From Brachypterus glaber (Eukaryota > Arthropoda > Insecta > Coleoptera > Kateretidae): a stretch of 64,000 nucleotides of DNA. Both the position numbers and the translations under genes were made by a program. This document shows, piece by piece, positions 23,360-33,810 of this stretch; positions within the stretch are counted from its first letter, which is position 1; each line of letters starts with the position of its first letter. Location of the stretch: the NCBI GenBank assembly GCA_958510825.1, contig OY294044.1, positions 83,064,895 through 83,128,894 of the forward strand, read 5' to 3'. The notes under the pieces are model-generated. The model did not search any database, was not told the origin of the DNA, and saw only the letters and a list, made by a program, of their open reading frames with translations.

Positions 23360-24659
23360 CCCTTAACTGGTGTTGTGGGGTCTGAGCGGACCCCAGCGAA
23401 GTTAATTTTCTTCACCACATGTAGGTAAGCGACCGATTTGAGTTGAGACTCCCGGTACCTTCATGTCAGTATGAGAGTAACATTGAGTGGTGCTTGTATC
23501 GCGGTCGCTCTGTTAGTTACGTCAGAAAACAACACTTGGGGTCTGTTCATACCCCACAACGTAATTAACGTAAGTTTATTGAACATATATATTTTATTAA
23601 ATTTTAAAATATTGGTCATTTTAGGGGTTTTAAAAATGGCTTCAACCTCTAAAAGAAATGTTAGAGCTACAGATTCAGATTTTGAGACCACAGTAGAAGT
23701 GGTTTCGAGAAATAGACGAAGAATAAAAACAGCGAAGCTGAAGATCCTGACTTGGATAATAGTGAATTACAAAGTGAATATGATACTAAAGACATACAGA
23801 GACTACAAAATTATCCAGGAATAATTACGTTTTTAAATAGTACAAAAGGGGGTGTACAGCTTAGATAAAAAATGTGTAACTTTTTCATCAAGCAGACAAC
23901 GCGTAGTTGGCCCCTGGCACTTTTTTTTGAATTATAAATATTTCGTAATATATTTTGCACACACTTTTTGTAATAATTCCCAAATATTACGCTTTGAGAC
24001 TTACTCAGCAACTGACAGGACAATACTTAGAGCAAAGACTTGCAAATGAAAGGATACCAAGACAGTTAAGATTTACAATAGGAAGGATTTTGAAAAAACC
24101 TGTTTCTCATCAAGAACCCAGAGTAGAAAATATTGGTCGCAAACCATGCTATTTATGTCCTAGATCAAAAAACATAAAAATTAATATAGTTTGTGTCATT
24201 TGGGAGCAACATATTTGAACAAAGTCCCGTCGCAATGTCTGTCAAGAATGTATGAAAGACTGAAATTTCTTAAAATTCACTTTTTGTGAAAATCTAGAGT
24301 TTTTTTTAATTTTTATGTTTATCTTATTTTTATTTTTGTTTTATACTTTTTCTTAAGAAAAGTGATAAAAAAAACTTAAGTTTCTTTACTCAGTTTTTTA
24401 TATTTGACTAAAATACCAAAGCATTTAAATAGTTCGGGTTTTTAGTTAACTCTTTGAATGTTGTTTATTTTTTTTGTTAAAATTTATTTTGTTTTTATCT
24501 TTGATGGTTAAGCTTAAGATACTACAAATAAATTATTTTTTATATTAATATTGCTTTAATTATCTTTCCATTCAAACTTATATGTGAAAATAAAATGGGG
24601 TCCGCTGAAACCCCACAACGTAATGTATGTAGCAAAAATATCACAACAGCAGTTAAGGG
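23360..24659 (+). mobile_element. piggyBac-like element with TTAA duplication
   Basis: 1300 bp flanked by TTAA at 23356-23359 and 24660-24663. Ends are CCCTTAACTGGTGTTGTG and, reversed, CCCTTAACTGCTGTTGTG. A second repeat, GGGGTCTGAGCGGACCCC on the left and GGGGTCCGCTGAAACCCC on the right, lies near the ends, and a third GGGGTCTGTTCATACCCC is at 23539. CCC ends and TTAA targeting define the superfamily. It is shorter than autonomous piggyBac (about 2.4 kb) and internally deleted. Confidence 0.93.
23637..24270 (+). pseudogene. piggyBac transposase remnant (N- and C-terminal parts)
   Basis: Starts MASTSKRNVRATDSDFETTV; after one frameshift near 23728 the acidic N-terminus continues with EAEDPDLDNSELQSEYDT. 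The catalytic middle is gone: from about 23810 the frame jumps to ITFLNSTKGGV followed by LDKKC, SSSRQR and WP-LALFFEL. That is the region around the last catalytic Asp (now damaged). The C-terminus, LTQQLTGQYLEQRLANERIP then GRKPCYLCPRSKN, carries the Cys-rich zinc domain of DDE_Tnp_1_7 proteins, ending near CQEC. Several shifts and stops; non-functional. Confidence 0.88.
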
Positions 24660-25015
24660 TTAAAAATCTTATTTTTAGTACAATTTAAAAGAGGTATAAC
24701 TCTCTTAGAGTTCGTGTCTGGACCTATGTTCCTATGCTTTATTTAATGCCAAAAGAGTGCAAACACCGTGTATAGAGCGAAAAACAAAATACTAGTGTGT
24801 AAATTACAATACAAATTCACACAAATCAGTAAAATATACATTCCAGCTAACACAGATAAATAGTTTTTTGGCGTTATTATCAAAGTTATCGAAGTAAAAT
24901 CTAGGTTAATGTTTTCCCAAAAACCTAACCTAAGGAAAGTTTTATTTGCATTGCTAAAAATGTAATATTTTGAGTCTGGTTTTGGATTTTTTTTGTTAAA
25001 ATATTGGACAAAGTC

Positions 25016-25140
25016 CCTATTCACAGGCTCGCATAAGAACTTAATACATAACAATGCGATGCCGTGATTGACCTGATATGCCGCCATATCACGGCATCGC
25101 ATTCTTATGTGTAATGCTCTTATGCAAGCTTCTGGATAGA
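25016..25140. mobile_element. Palindromic MITE family H, copy 1
   Basis: Arms AGGCTCGCATAAGAAC, AATGCGATGCCGTGATTG and the mirrored CACGGCATCGCATTCTTATG, AAGCTTCTGGATAG. Copy 2 is at 60366. The whole unit folds into a single long hairpin. Confidence 0.85.
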
Positions 25141-25619
25141 CCTTTACAAATACACTTATGATAATAAAAACAAATTCATAAAATAGATTTTTTTCACAAA
25201 GTAGCTGACCTCTTAACTTATATTTAAAAACCCAAAAAAAAAACTTTTTGTCAAGAAATTATGTTTTATTGTGAAAAATATATATTTTTAACTTTTATTA
25301 AGATTTAAAAATATAATATTTTTTTTTTTGAAACCCTGCATTTTTATAAAAGAGTAAGTAAGATGTATAAATTATTGGAACTTATGCAGAAATCTTGCGA
25401 AAAATGATCAAAGAGAATATTTCCTTTTTTTAAAGCCTCTATAAACCTAATACATAAATATTTACCATTTTTATCCTCCTGTAATGCCTTTTTTGCTTGT
25501 ATGAAGGCACCAAAATTGTTATTCATTATCTTGAAATACTTTTCTGTTCTAAAATTGTGTAAAATTAATGTTTTTATGTTCAAAAAATAATAAAAATGCT
25601 TAAAATTACATTAAAAAAA
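25141..25619. other. AT-rich DNA with an unassigned minus-strand ORF
   Basis: A 79-codon frame at 25344-25583 (-) reads FRTEKYFKIMNNNFGAFIQA then KKALQEDKNGKYLCIRFIEA. The residue mix is more protein-like than most ORFs here, but I recognise no family and see no context supporting expression. Confidence 0.25.
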
Positions 25620-25765
25620 AAACAACGCTGGGCACGACCTCTAGATATAATTTAAAACATTTTAAAAATTTTTAAGGTTTGTTATTTAACCTACAGAAAG
25701 ATATTTAAGGAGTGAGGCCCCAAAAAAGTAATACTTTAAATTCTCGTGGGCACCCTAAGTTCAAG
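25620..25765. mobile_element. Right-end fragment of foldback G
   Basis: CTGGGCACGACCTCTAGATA, AGTGAGGCCCC and CGTGGGCACCCTAAG follow the order of the G right arm (12600-12745) with many substitutions. Heavily decayed. Confidence 0.5.
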
Positions 25766-25774
25766 TCACTCAAA

Positions 25775-25875
25775 ATTTAGCCATTTTTGACCCCCACCCC
25801 CCATGTAAAGCGGCGTAACATTTTCAAGACCCCCCACTTCCCCAACCATTTGTTACGTAACATTTTTTTTTTACA
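25775..25875. repeat. C-rich / GTTACGTAAC block (family L)
   Basis: GACCCCCACCCCCCATGTAA, GCGGCGTAACATTTTCAAGA, CCCCCCACTTCCCC, TTGTTACGTAACATT. A second version is at 26255-26345 (GTTACGCAACATTTTTACTG; ATGTAACGCGGAGTAAAG; CCACCCCCCCCC). Confidence 0.5.
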
Positions 25876-25970
25876 AAAAGTAAAGAAATTGAAAGGAAAT
25901 TTTGCTTTAAGGTTTAAATCAGTTTTTAACCGGTTATTGCTTACGTGTTTTAACCAAAAAAGTGGTCTGA

Positions 25971-26170
25971 GGTAATTTCCACAACCGGTTAACCGAAAAC
26001 CAGTTATTGCCCATGGTTTTCCATCTCAATTTTTTTTTGTTTAGAGGATTTAGTGAACGCCTTGTGGAATGGTAATTTCCGCAACCGGTTAACCGAAAAC
26101 CAGTTATTGCTCATGGTTTTCCATCTCAATTTTTTTTTGTTTAGAGGATTTAGTGAACGCCTTGTGGAAT
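25971..26170. repeat. Tandem duplication, 2 x 100 bp
   Basis: Units 25971-26070 and 26071-26170 differ at about two positions. Each holds CAACCGGTTAACCGAAAACC and ends GAACGCCTTGTGGAAT. A diverged ACCGGTTATTGC piece lies just upstream. A recent duplication. Confidence 0.95.
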
Positions 26171-26444
26171 AAAATATTCAACGAATCCGTATCTTAGGCC
26201 TAGGTCATTGTTAAAAGCATGATCCAATAAATAAATTATTTTATAAGTTTATAAGTGTTACGCAACATTTTTACTGACACTTACCTCCCTATGTAACGCG
26301 GAGTAAAGTTTTCGAGATCCTCCACCCCCCCCCAGCGCGATACATATTACTTACATTTCTAGATTTATTTTATTTTGCACTTAACTCTTAAATGTTAGCA
26401 CCAATAGACATTTATTTTCGTGTAGGTTTTTTTGTGATAAGTAT

Positions 26445-27938
26445 ATACAGGGTGATTCAGAAATAATTTACAAAATTAAAATAAGGGGCGATTCTAGGAC
26501 CAAAAATATGAAAAAAAGTTCATATAAAGGTTGGTTTGGACTCCTAATGGCACACTGTAAATGCAAATATGGTAATTTTACAGCAAATAAAGTAGGTCAT
26601 ATGTTGCCAGGAAAGAAAGTAGTAAATTTAAATCAGTACTATAAATACTGTAAAAATGTGAATTTTCACCTGTGATTTCACAGTAATTTAAGCATCGAAT
26701 TTAATGTGTATTTCAAGCAGTGTTACGGGCTCTTGTAATTTTCGGGAAAAAGTGCCGGCTTTTTGGACCACATGAATTAATTTTAATGAAAAATTATTGT
26801 ACCGACAGGAAAAGAGCTGAGGTTTTACTAAATCCAGTAATATTGAGGTTAATTTAATAAATATTGTAAATTCACATTCTGACATTGTAAATTTGCTTTA
26901 ATTATTACAGTTAAAACTACTGTAAGATTGACGGACAAATTTAGAGTCCACATCTGAAAAGTAGTTTTTATTTAATATCTCTGGAACCCTAAAAACCACA
27001 GTAACGAATTTTTGCACATGCCTTAACATTGACAAAGGTTATCATTTTATGTAATTTTTATTTGGTAATTTTAACCAGGGATGTACAAAATGCCCCAAAC
27101 TTTTTTTATCTGTAAATTGATATATAATATTAATCTTTGATTAAAAATACATAAAAAAGGTCAAAAGTCCAAACCGTTTTCGAGAAAATTGCAATTAAAG
27201 GGTAATTTCACGTTCTGAGCATCAAAAATCAGAACTTATAAATGCAGCAAAACAAATTTCAATACTGCTGGGTGATTCTACATTAAAAGCTATAAAAAAA
27301 GCTCCTATACATCTAGGTTCGAAAATCAGTTTTAAGTGTATAACGGCCTCTTAAAGAATAACACTTTTTAAGGGACTATAGCTCCCTTAAAAGCGATTTG
27401 TAGTTATTTGTGTATGCGAGCTTTTTTATATTTTTTGATGTAGAATCGCCCGGAAGTATTGAAATTTTTATTGGTGCATTTTTTAGTTCCCCTTTTTGAT
27501 GCTCAGAATGTGAAATTGCCTCTTTAATTGCAATTTTATCGAAAATGGGTGGCCCTATGGTGTTAAATAAAGAGTACCTTTTACATGTATTTTTAATTAA
27601 AGATTAATATGTTATTGAGAAATGTCAGAAAATCTACAGCCAAAAATGTTTGGGGCAAAAAAGTGACATCACCTCCCCATTTTGCACGCCCCTGTTTAAA
27701 ATTACCAAATAAAAATTACATAAAATGATAACCCTTATCAATTTTAAGGCATATGCAAAAATTAGTTACTGTGGTTTATAGGGTTCCAGAGATATTAAAT
27801 AAAAACTACTTTTCAGATGTACCATTTGGAGGGTCCCTTAGGACTCATTACCGGACCAACCTTTATAGGAACTTTTTTTCATATTTTTGGACCAAGAATC
27901 GACCCTTTTTGTAACTTATTTCTGAATCACCCTGTATA
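26445..27938. mobile_element. Foldback element family C, copy 1
   Basis: The outer ends TATACAGGGTGATTCAGAAA (left) and TCTGAATCACCCTGTATA (right) start arms that run inward for about 500 bases. Shared words are AGTTCATATAAAGGTTGG / CCAACCTTTATAGGAACT, CATCTGAAAAGTAG, GTTTTTATTTAATATCTCTG and TTTTTGCACATGCCTTA. The left arm is split by a 0.4-kb insertion. The loop (27250-27480) contains a second, diverged copy of the terminal block. Confidence 0.85.
26548..26947. mobile_element. Insertion splitting the left arm of C copy 1
   Basis: The left arm reads GGACTCCTAA and resumes CCACATCTGAAAAG 400 bases later. The opposite arm is continuous across this point apart from a GGGACC block, so about 400 bp was inserted. 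It holds several ACTGTAA and TTACAG words at both ends. Superfamily unknown. Confidence 0.65.
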
Positions 27939-28371
27939 GTTGCGTGTTTCATTTGAAATTCTTGAATTATTTATTATTTGTTGCCAAATGTCACAAAAAT
28001 CATAATGCTTAATATAAGTCTAAGTTCAAGCTGTTTTTTTTTCAACCAGATTTAATCTATCTAGGACACACCCACTTAAACAACTTTTTTATATTAAGTT
28101 GGACGCGGTGCACCGCGGTGTGAACTGGGAAACCAACTTGGAGCACAAAACTAATTTTTGTATTCGATAAAGAACATCATCATGGTGGTTTTCTGTAAAT
28201 TTTAACGTTTTGTTTCCAACACCTGATATTTTTTCATAAATTGTTTAAACGCACCTAAAGAAGTAATTTATGCAAATATAAAAAATCGTAGAGAACGATC
28301 GTTTATGTTTTTTTTCTAATTTATTATACTATGTACATGTTACGTACTTGAACTTTAGTATATATTTTGGA
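27939..28371. other. No gene; small GC-rich palindrome
   Basis: GCGGTGCACCGC at about 28105-28116 lies inside a longer AAGTTGG/CCAACTT hairpin (about 28097-28138). Otherwise AT-rich. Confidence 0.5.
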
Positions 28372-29722
28372 TATAATAATCAGTAGCCGGCGTATTTTCA
28401 GTTGTAGTCCATTCTTCAGGTCAATAAAAGAGGTTTTACCTGGAAATAATTCAGGGAGTTTTGATTTTCGGTTTCTGGGTAGGGTTAATGACCGCAAATA
28501 AAAAAAAAAAACAATTTTGCGACGTTGAACTCGATATAGAACTGTCATTTTTTCAACGTGTTTTTCACAAAAAACGGATTTTTAAAATATCTCTTAAACG
28601 TTACACTATACGTTTTTAGATTTTTAATGTTTTTTTCGAAAAACCAAAATTTTTCTTTATCGTCGGTTAGGCATGCCCCTGAGAACATTTTGGGTGAAAA
28701 TTAAAAAAATCTATCTGGCACTTTATTTTTAATTTACGTAAAATTATCCAGTTTGAAAATTCATTCATGGTTCTGAACATCTGAACTTCTTATAGTGAAG
28801 TGGTTTATTATAAAATAGTTAAAAAAAAAGAAGGCTTATAATCGACTTCACGTTAATTTTATTGTTGAAAACAATTATTGTGACCGCGGTTTCGCTATAA
28901 TAGATATAGCATCTACGGACTTAAATACATATAATGGGACATCTTTAACATTCTGGTCATAAATAACACTAAGGACATTACACAATTAATAAATTTCAGA
29001 TTAAAAATATGCATTTTCAGTGGCATGAATATAAAATAGTTAAAAAAAGGCTTATAATCGACTTCACGTTAATTTTAATTATTCATGCCACTGAAAATGC
29101 ATATTTTTAATCTGAAATTTATTAATTGTGTAATGTCCTTAGTGTTATTTATGACCAGAATGTTAAAGATGTCCCATTATATGTAAAAGTCCGTAGATGC
29201 TATATCTATTATAGCGAAACCGCGGTCACACTAATTGTTTTCAACAATAAAATTAACGTGAAGTCGATTATAAGCCTTTTTTTTTAACTATTTTACGTAA
29301 AATTATTTTTTTTTTAATTTGTGCCCCATTATTTCTTCTAAACCGATTTTCGATTAAATCACCATTAAGCATAAAAAACCTTCCTAACCGAATCATAAAG
29401 GAAAATATAAAACTCTACAGTGTAACGTTTAAGGCGGTGCCGTGAATTAGCTATAAGTGTTACAAAAAAATATATGACACAAAATATGTTGGAGATTTGG
29501 TCCTCTTTATTTTCATATCAAAAGTTTTGATCTTGAGATTGTTTTTTTGTGAAAAATAAGTTAAAAAAAATCGAGTTCAATGTCGCAAAATTATTTATTT
29601 GCGGCCTTAACCCCTACATAATAAACCAAAAATCAAACTCCCTGAATTATTTCCAGGTAAAGCCTCTTTTATTAACTTGAAGACTGGACTATAACTAGAA
29701 ATACGCCAGGTACTGATAATAA
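28372..29722. mobile_element. Foldback element N, interrupted by O
   Basis: Left arm 28372-28560 (ATAATCAGTAGCCGGCGTAT, TTTACCTGGAAATAATTCAG, GGGAGTTTTGATTTTCGG, ATGACCGCAAATAAA) mirrors right arm 29530-29722 (TTTGCGGCCTTAACCC, CTGAATTATTTCCAGGTAAA, ATACGCCAGGTACTGATAAT). The interior is more diverged. Minus-strand ORFs at 28324 and 29607 are the two arms translated. Confidence 0.8.
28811..29295. mobile_element. Near-perfect palindrome O, 220-bp arms
   Basis: Left arm 28811-29031 and right arm 29079-29295 are reverse complements with only a handful of differences. The 47-base spacer repeats the element's own outer end (TAAAATAGTTAAAAAAAGGC, ATAATCGACTTCACGTTAAT) in direct orientation with the left end. 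Three copies of one terminus in a head-head-tail layout suggest a recent tandem or inverted duplication. Non-coding; GACCGCGGTTTCGC stands out in the arm. Confidence 0.92.
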
Positions 29723-29944
29723 CAAAATCATTTTGCCCATAAAACAATAACCCGCTAGAAAAAAAAAAGATATGCCATTTGGCGTTGCAGATAAGCATTT
29801 TTGTAATTTAGTGATTATAAATAATGATTTTATTATTATATCTAAAATACATACTAAAGTTCAGTTAGGTAATATGCACATATTATAAAAAATTTAAAAA
29901 AAAACGTAAAAAAAATTGATCGGCCACTACGATTTTTTTTATAT

Positions 29945-30192
29945 TTTCCTAAATTACTCCTCTCTTTTTCAACCCATATTCATCCACTGCAGGATGTAGG
30001 TATCTTCCAAATCTTTTCATGTTTGCCTATTTTGCGCTTTTTGAAGCCAGTGTTTACCGGTAACTTGCTTTATATCGTCCAGCCATCTCTTTTGAGGTCT
30101 ACCGACGCTTCTTTTAGTTATTCTAGGTCTCCACTGTGTAATTCTGTGTGCCCATTTCACATCGTCCAGTCTGGCCAGATGTCATATCTTAT
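29945..30192 (-). pseudogene. LINE C-terminus (RTE/Jockey type)
   Basis: On the minus strand: LARLDDVKWAHRITQWRPR, RSVGRPQKRWLDDIKQVTGK, HWLQKAQNR, then after a frameshift KDLEDTYILQWMNMG and a stop. This is the conserved tail (R-x-DD-x-RWA..., GRPxxRWxDDI, WxxxAQxR, YxxQW) of the LINE proteins that automated annotation often calls endonuclease-reverse transcriptase. The rest of the element is missing (5' truncation). Confidence 0.85.
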
Positions 30193-30513
30193 TACTTTTT
30201 TAGGTGTGTTTAAACAATTTATGAAAAAAAAAATCAGGGATCGGAAACAAAAAGTTGAAATTTGCAGGAAACCACCGTGATCATGTTTTGCTTGCTTGCT
30301 TTGCTTCAACTAGTTTATTTTCTGTTTCCCTGGTTCTCAAAATATCAGCTTACCTGTATAATTACTGGTTATATCCAACATTCAGATTTAGATTTTTTTT
30401 AACATCAATCGATTCACTACCAACGATACAATTTTTGAGTGTCCTGTACTTTACATTTTTTCGGGGAAGTAAACACCTTGCAAACACTGTTTATTAGATT
30501 TAACTTAAAACAA
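30193..30513. other. No supported gene
   Basis: ORFs of 80-85 codons at 30023-30497 are antisense or downstream of the LINE tail and have no motif. Confidence 0.45.
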
Positions 30514-31060
30514 GCCGTGAAGTTATGTAGTGCTACGCATTCCATTATATATTATTCACAGTAAATAGTATATTGCATTTCCCAAATACTAAAAAAAATA
30601 ATTTTCAAAAAAAAAAAAACAAAAAAAATCTATTTTTTTTAAAGATCTTATTAAAAAAGATTTTTTGAAAAACGATAAATTATTGAAAATATTTTTTTTT
30701 AATGTTTACAAAAAAAATTCTTATTTTTTTTTAATTTTAATTTTTTTTTATTTTGCGAAAAACGAAAAAAAAATTCTTTGGAAAAAAAAATTTCTAAAAA
30801 AAATCATAATTTTTCATTTTTTTATTATTTTTTTTTTGTAGAATTGACCCTTATAATAAAAGTAATTTTTCCTGAAAAATTACTTTAATCGGAAATTTCT
30901 TTCAGCATTTTTCGATTTTTTTAAAAGTTTAATCCCCCATAACTTTTTCCCCTCATAGAACTTGGTTGTTCCTGAAAATTTCAATCGTGACATCAGACAG
31001 ATGGACGGACAAACGGACGGACAGACGGACATTTGAAAAAAAAAAGTTGCTTATTTTTTC
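30514..31060. repeat. Family P repeat followed by D-type tract
   Basis: GTGAAGTTATGTAGTGCTAC then GCATTCCATTATATATTATT and AGTATATTGCATTTCCCAAA match 45852-45935 closely and 47568 loosely. A long A/T tract with GCGAAAAACGAAAAA follows, then GACCCTTATAATAAAAGTAA. A GACGGACAAACGGACGGACA tract at 30990-31030 closes it. Confidence 0.65.
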
Positions 31061-31137
31061 ATGAGACAAATTTATATCCAAGAGTTTTTGTCTAGGGCGA
31101 TTTTTGATTTTTTTTTTGAAAATTTAAAACTACCGTA

Positions 31138-31352
31138 TAGTAGACAAAAAGATGCAAGTCTGAGCGACAAAACAATTTTACACTAAGATATTTCAAGAAA
31201 TCTTTGACATAGAGACTTGAAATTTGTAACAAATTTTGTTTACTATTTAGAAAATCTTTGTTCCAAATTTCAAGTCACTGGGTCAAAGCGTTTTTGAAAT
31301 ATCGTAGTGTAAACCTGTTTTACAAGCGACTTACATCTTTTTCTCTTCTATA
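31138..31352. mobile_element. Foldback Q, copy 1
   Basis: Two arms of about 105 bases meet near 31245: ACAAAAAGATGCAAGTCTGA, TTACACTAAGATATTTCAAG, AGACTTGAAATTTG and their mirrored partners. A single arm recurs at 32343-32455. Confidence 0.75.
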
Positions 31353-31756
31353 ATATTATTCTAGCTTTGGCGCTGTAAATAATATAATAAACAGAATTTC
31401 TAGGAAAACTATTTAATACCGGCTTAGTTTATGTTGGTTTAAGTAAACTTTAAATAACTTGGCATAAATTACTTATAAGATTGCAAACAGTTTAACTTCA
31501 AACACCTATTAGGAGTCCTGTAAAGTAAAAAGAAGTGTAAGTATATAATGCTTCTCACTTTATAGTACACTCCCCGCAGTTGAAAGTAGCTTTATCCTGG
31601 TGAAGTTTTAAGTTAAACTTAATTGTATTGGGATAATTAAAAATTTTAAGTGGTGCCCCCTGTAACTTTTTGTTTTTAAGAGATTTTTTTTTAAATTTTG
31701 GTATGATTCCACTGTTTTATTAAACAATTTAAAAAAATTACGTTGATAGCACGCTA
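31353..31756. other. No gene seen
   Basis: AT-rich sequence without paired repeats that I can detect. Confidence 0.45.
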
Positions 31757-32091
31757 CACTGTAAAAACTGCATGTAAAATAATGTAAAAATACATGAATT
31801 TACATAATACGGAATAGTAAATTTACTATTCTGGACTATGCATAATTCATGAATTTATGTAAAATAATGTAAAAGAATGTAAAATAATGCAAATGAATGT
31901 AAAATAATGTAAAAGAATGTAAAAGAATGTAAAAGAATGTAAAAGAATGTAAAAGAATGTAAAAGAATGTAAAAGAATGTAAAAGAATGTAAAAGAATGT
32001 AAAAGAATGTAAAAGAATGTAAAAGAATGTAAAATAATGTAAAAAAATATATTTACATTAATTTACATATTTTTACATGTTTTTACAATGT
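31757..32091. mobile_element. MITE R carrying a 10-bp minisatellite
   Basis: Termini CACTGTAAAAACTGCATGT and, reversed, ACATTGTAAAAACATGT continue as AATGTAAA-type inverted repeats. The interior at 31861-32040 is 18 units of AAAAGAATGT, of which about a dozen in a row are identical, so the array grew inside the element. TACTATTCTGGACTATGC near 31828 is one unit of the S array. Confidence 0.8.
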
Positions 32092-32342
32092 CGGGCTATG
32101 TTATTTTAAGACGCGTGTGCGCTTTGGACAATAACCAAGAAGGCGTCGCATCATGAGACGGACCGTTTAATATTGTTATTGTTAGAGAGATAGCGACGCA
32201 TGCTGCTAGGTTAAAGTGTTAAAAGTGTAAAAAAGGTAAATATTATTTATGTACGATATTTAAATGCTTTATTTGTGGCCTAAAATTTACATTCATTATA
32301 AATTACGATCTCGTATTAAGGGTGCAAATCGTTTGGTTTATT
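32092..32342. other. Short non-repetitive patch
   Basis: GACGCGTGTGCGC, GCGTCGCATCATGAGACGG and GCGACGCATGCTGC are GC-rich words in a patch between elements R and Q. No frame found. Confidence 0.4.
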
Positions 32343-32455
32343 AAACCAAATAAACTTTACGCTACGATATTTCAAAAAAGCTTTTACACAGACTTGTAAT
32401 TTGGAACAAACATTTTCTAAGTGGTAAATATTTTTTTTTCAAATTTCAAGTCAAT
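32343..32455. repeat. Solo arm of foldback Q
   Basis: CTACGATATTTCAAAAAAGC, CAGACTTGTAATTTGGAAC and CAAATTTCAAGTCAATG match the Q arm at 31245-31352 in reverse. Confidence 0.65.
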
Positions 32456-32662
32456 GCAAAATATTACCATTCTGGATTATGTAATTTTTACCGTTCCGGT
32501 CTATGCAAAATATTACCATTATGGACTATGTAATTTTTACTGTTCCGGTCTATGCAAAACATTACCATTACAAACTATGTAATTTTTATCATTCCGGTCT
32601 ATGGCAACATATTACCATTTACGGACTATGTAATTTAATGTAATTTATTTTTACCGTGTACC
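32456..32662. repeat. 49-bp tandem array S, four units
   Basis: Units start at 32456, 32505, 32554 and 32603, each GCAAAATATTACCATT, GGACTATGTAATTTTTAC, GTTCCGGTCTAT with few differences. The array ends in TTTTTACCGTGTA, a terminus also seen reversed near 21833. Confidence 0.92.
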
Positions 32663-32753
32663 TTCTATTTTTTCGATTTTTAAAAGTTTAGCCCCCTTTA
32701 ACTTTTTTTTTGGGGATTTTTTTTTATAAATTTGTTACGAGTGTTCGTTTTAA

Positions 32754-32882
32754 CACTTTCGCTGCCCATGACCCTCTTGAGAGTCAGCCCCGTCCTTAGC
32801 ACAGCGCGCACGACTCTCATAGGAGCCAGTCGACTTTGTTAATTATAGGCGTCAGTTTTAACGCAGCATTGAAAGGGGGGTA
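32754..32882. other. GC-rich patch after TTAA, possible piggyBac-like end
   Basis: TTAA precedes CACTTTCGCTGCCC. TGAGAGTC and GACTCTCA form an inverted pair about 30 bases apart. GCAGCATTGAAAGGGG near 32860 loosely mirrors the start. The right flank is GTAA, not TTAA, so this is only suggestive. Confidence 0.3.
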
Positions 32883-33771
32883 AATGCGCGTGTTTCAGGG
32901 TGTGGCGTAAGGTCCGGGACTGAAATTTTCTTGCAGTTTCCGATTCGATGCATTATTACGGCAGTAAATGGCGGCAATATTTTCGTACAAAAACAGTTAG
33001 GCTGGTGAAGGTACAATTTTCTGAAAAAATGATGTTTATCGCACTATTCTTCTTTTTAGATTTTTTTTAAGCTTAGCCCTCTATAATATTTTTGCTATTA
33101 AACTATAACTTTTTTGCTATTAAAGATTTTTTTTTATTTGGTACGATTGATCTTTATAATAAAAGTATTTTTTTCTAAAAAAATAAGTTGATCAAATATT
33201 TTTTTCACTAATAATATAATAACTTATATTATGTTTTTTTATTAGAGTTTTGTAGAATTTTCCAGACGGATATTTATTGTTTTTATTTATACTATTTATA
33301 GTCATTCTGGAACCTTGAAGGTGTTTTAAACCCTAATAGACTGGTTATATAACAAAAAACTTTAGTGCAACGTACTATTTCAATATTTTGTTTTGATGTT
33401 TTTTTTTATTGCCGTAGAAAAAGTATAGTACATTACTCGAAATGTAAAGCATTTACGCACTTAGGATGCATGCGTAATTACTATTTAAAACTCTTGTTAT
33501 GTAATAATATTATACTATTTTACTTTTAAGCGAAGTAGAAGGTTAAAAGGAAACTTTAATGTAAGGCCGTTACATAGTATAGAGAAAAGGGGATAATTTT
33601 GGATTATTCGTGTCTTTCAAAAAGGTTCAGGTGTGGTATCACACATTATTTTATGGACAACCAAGTGAAAAGTGCCTACAATATAAAATAACATCTGACC
33701 ATCTAACCCTCATCAAGATTAACTTCAGAATTTTTTTCTTTACTGTTAATACAATAAACTTTAATATTCTC

Positions 33772-33810
<39 letters not shown>

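Larger units (their letters stand above)
22873..24774. mobile_element. Family F, copy 2, interrupted by piggyBac relic
   Basis: TIRs TATACACGGTGTTTGCA and, reversed at the right, the same with GTGTTTGCACTC. The body matches copy 1 at 10712 before and after the piggyBac insertion, so the uninterrupted length was about 600 bp. Non-coding; TATA ends. Confidence 0.88.

Noticed and set aside
28324..28548. Minus-strand ORF resembling the one at 29607
   Set aside because: The two are the mirrored arms of foldback N.
31861..32660. Regularly spaced repeats that might suggest a CRISPR array
   Set aside because: 10-bp and 49-bp units are contiguous with no unique spacers, and the DNA is eukaryotic.
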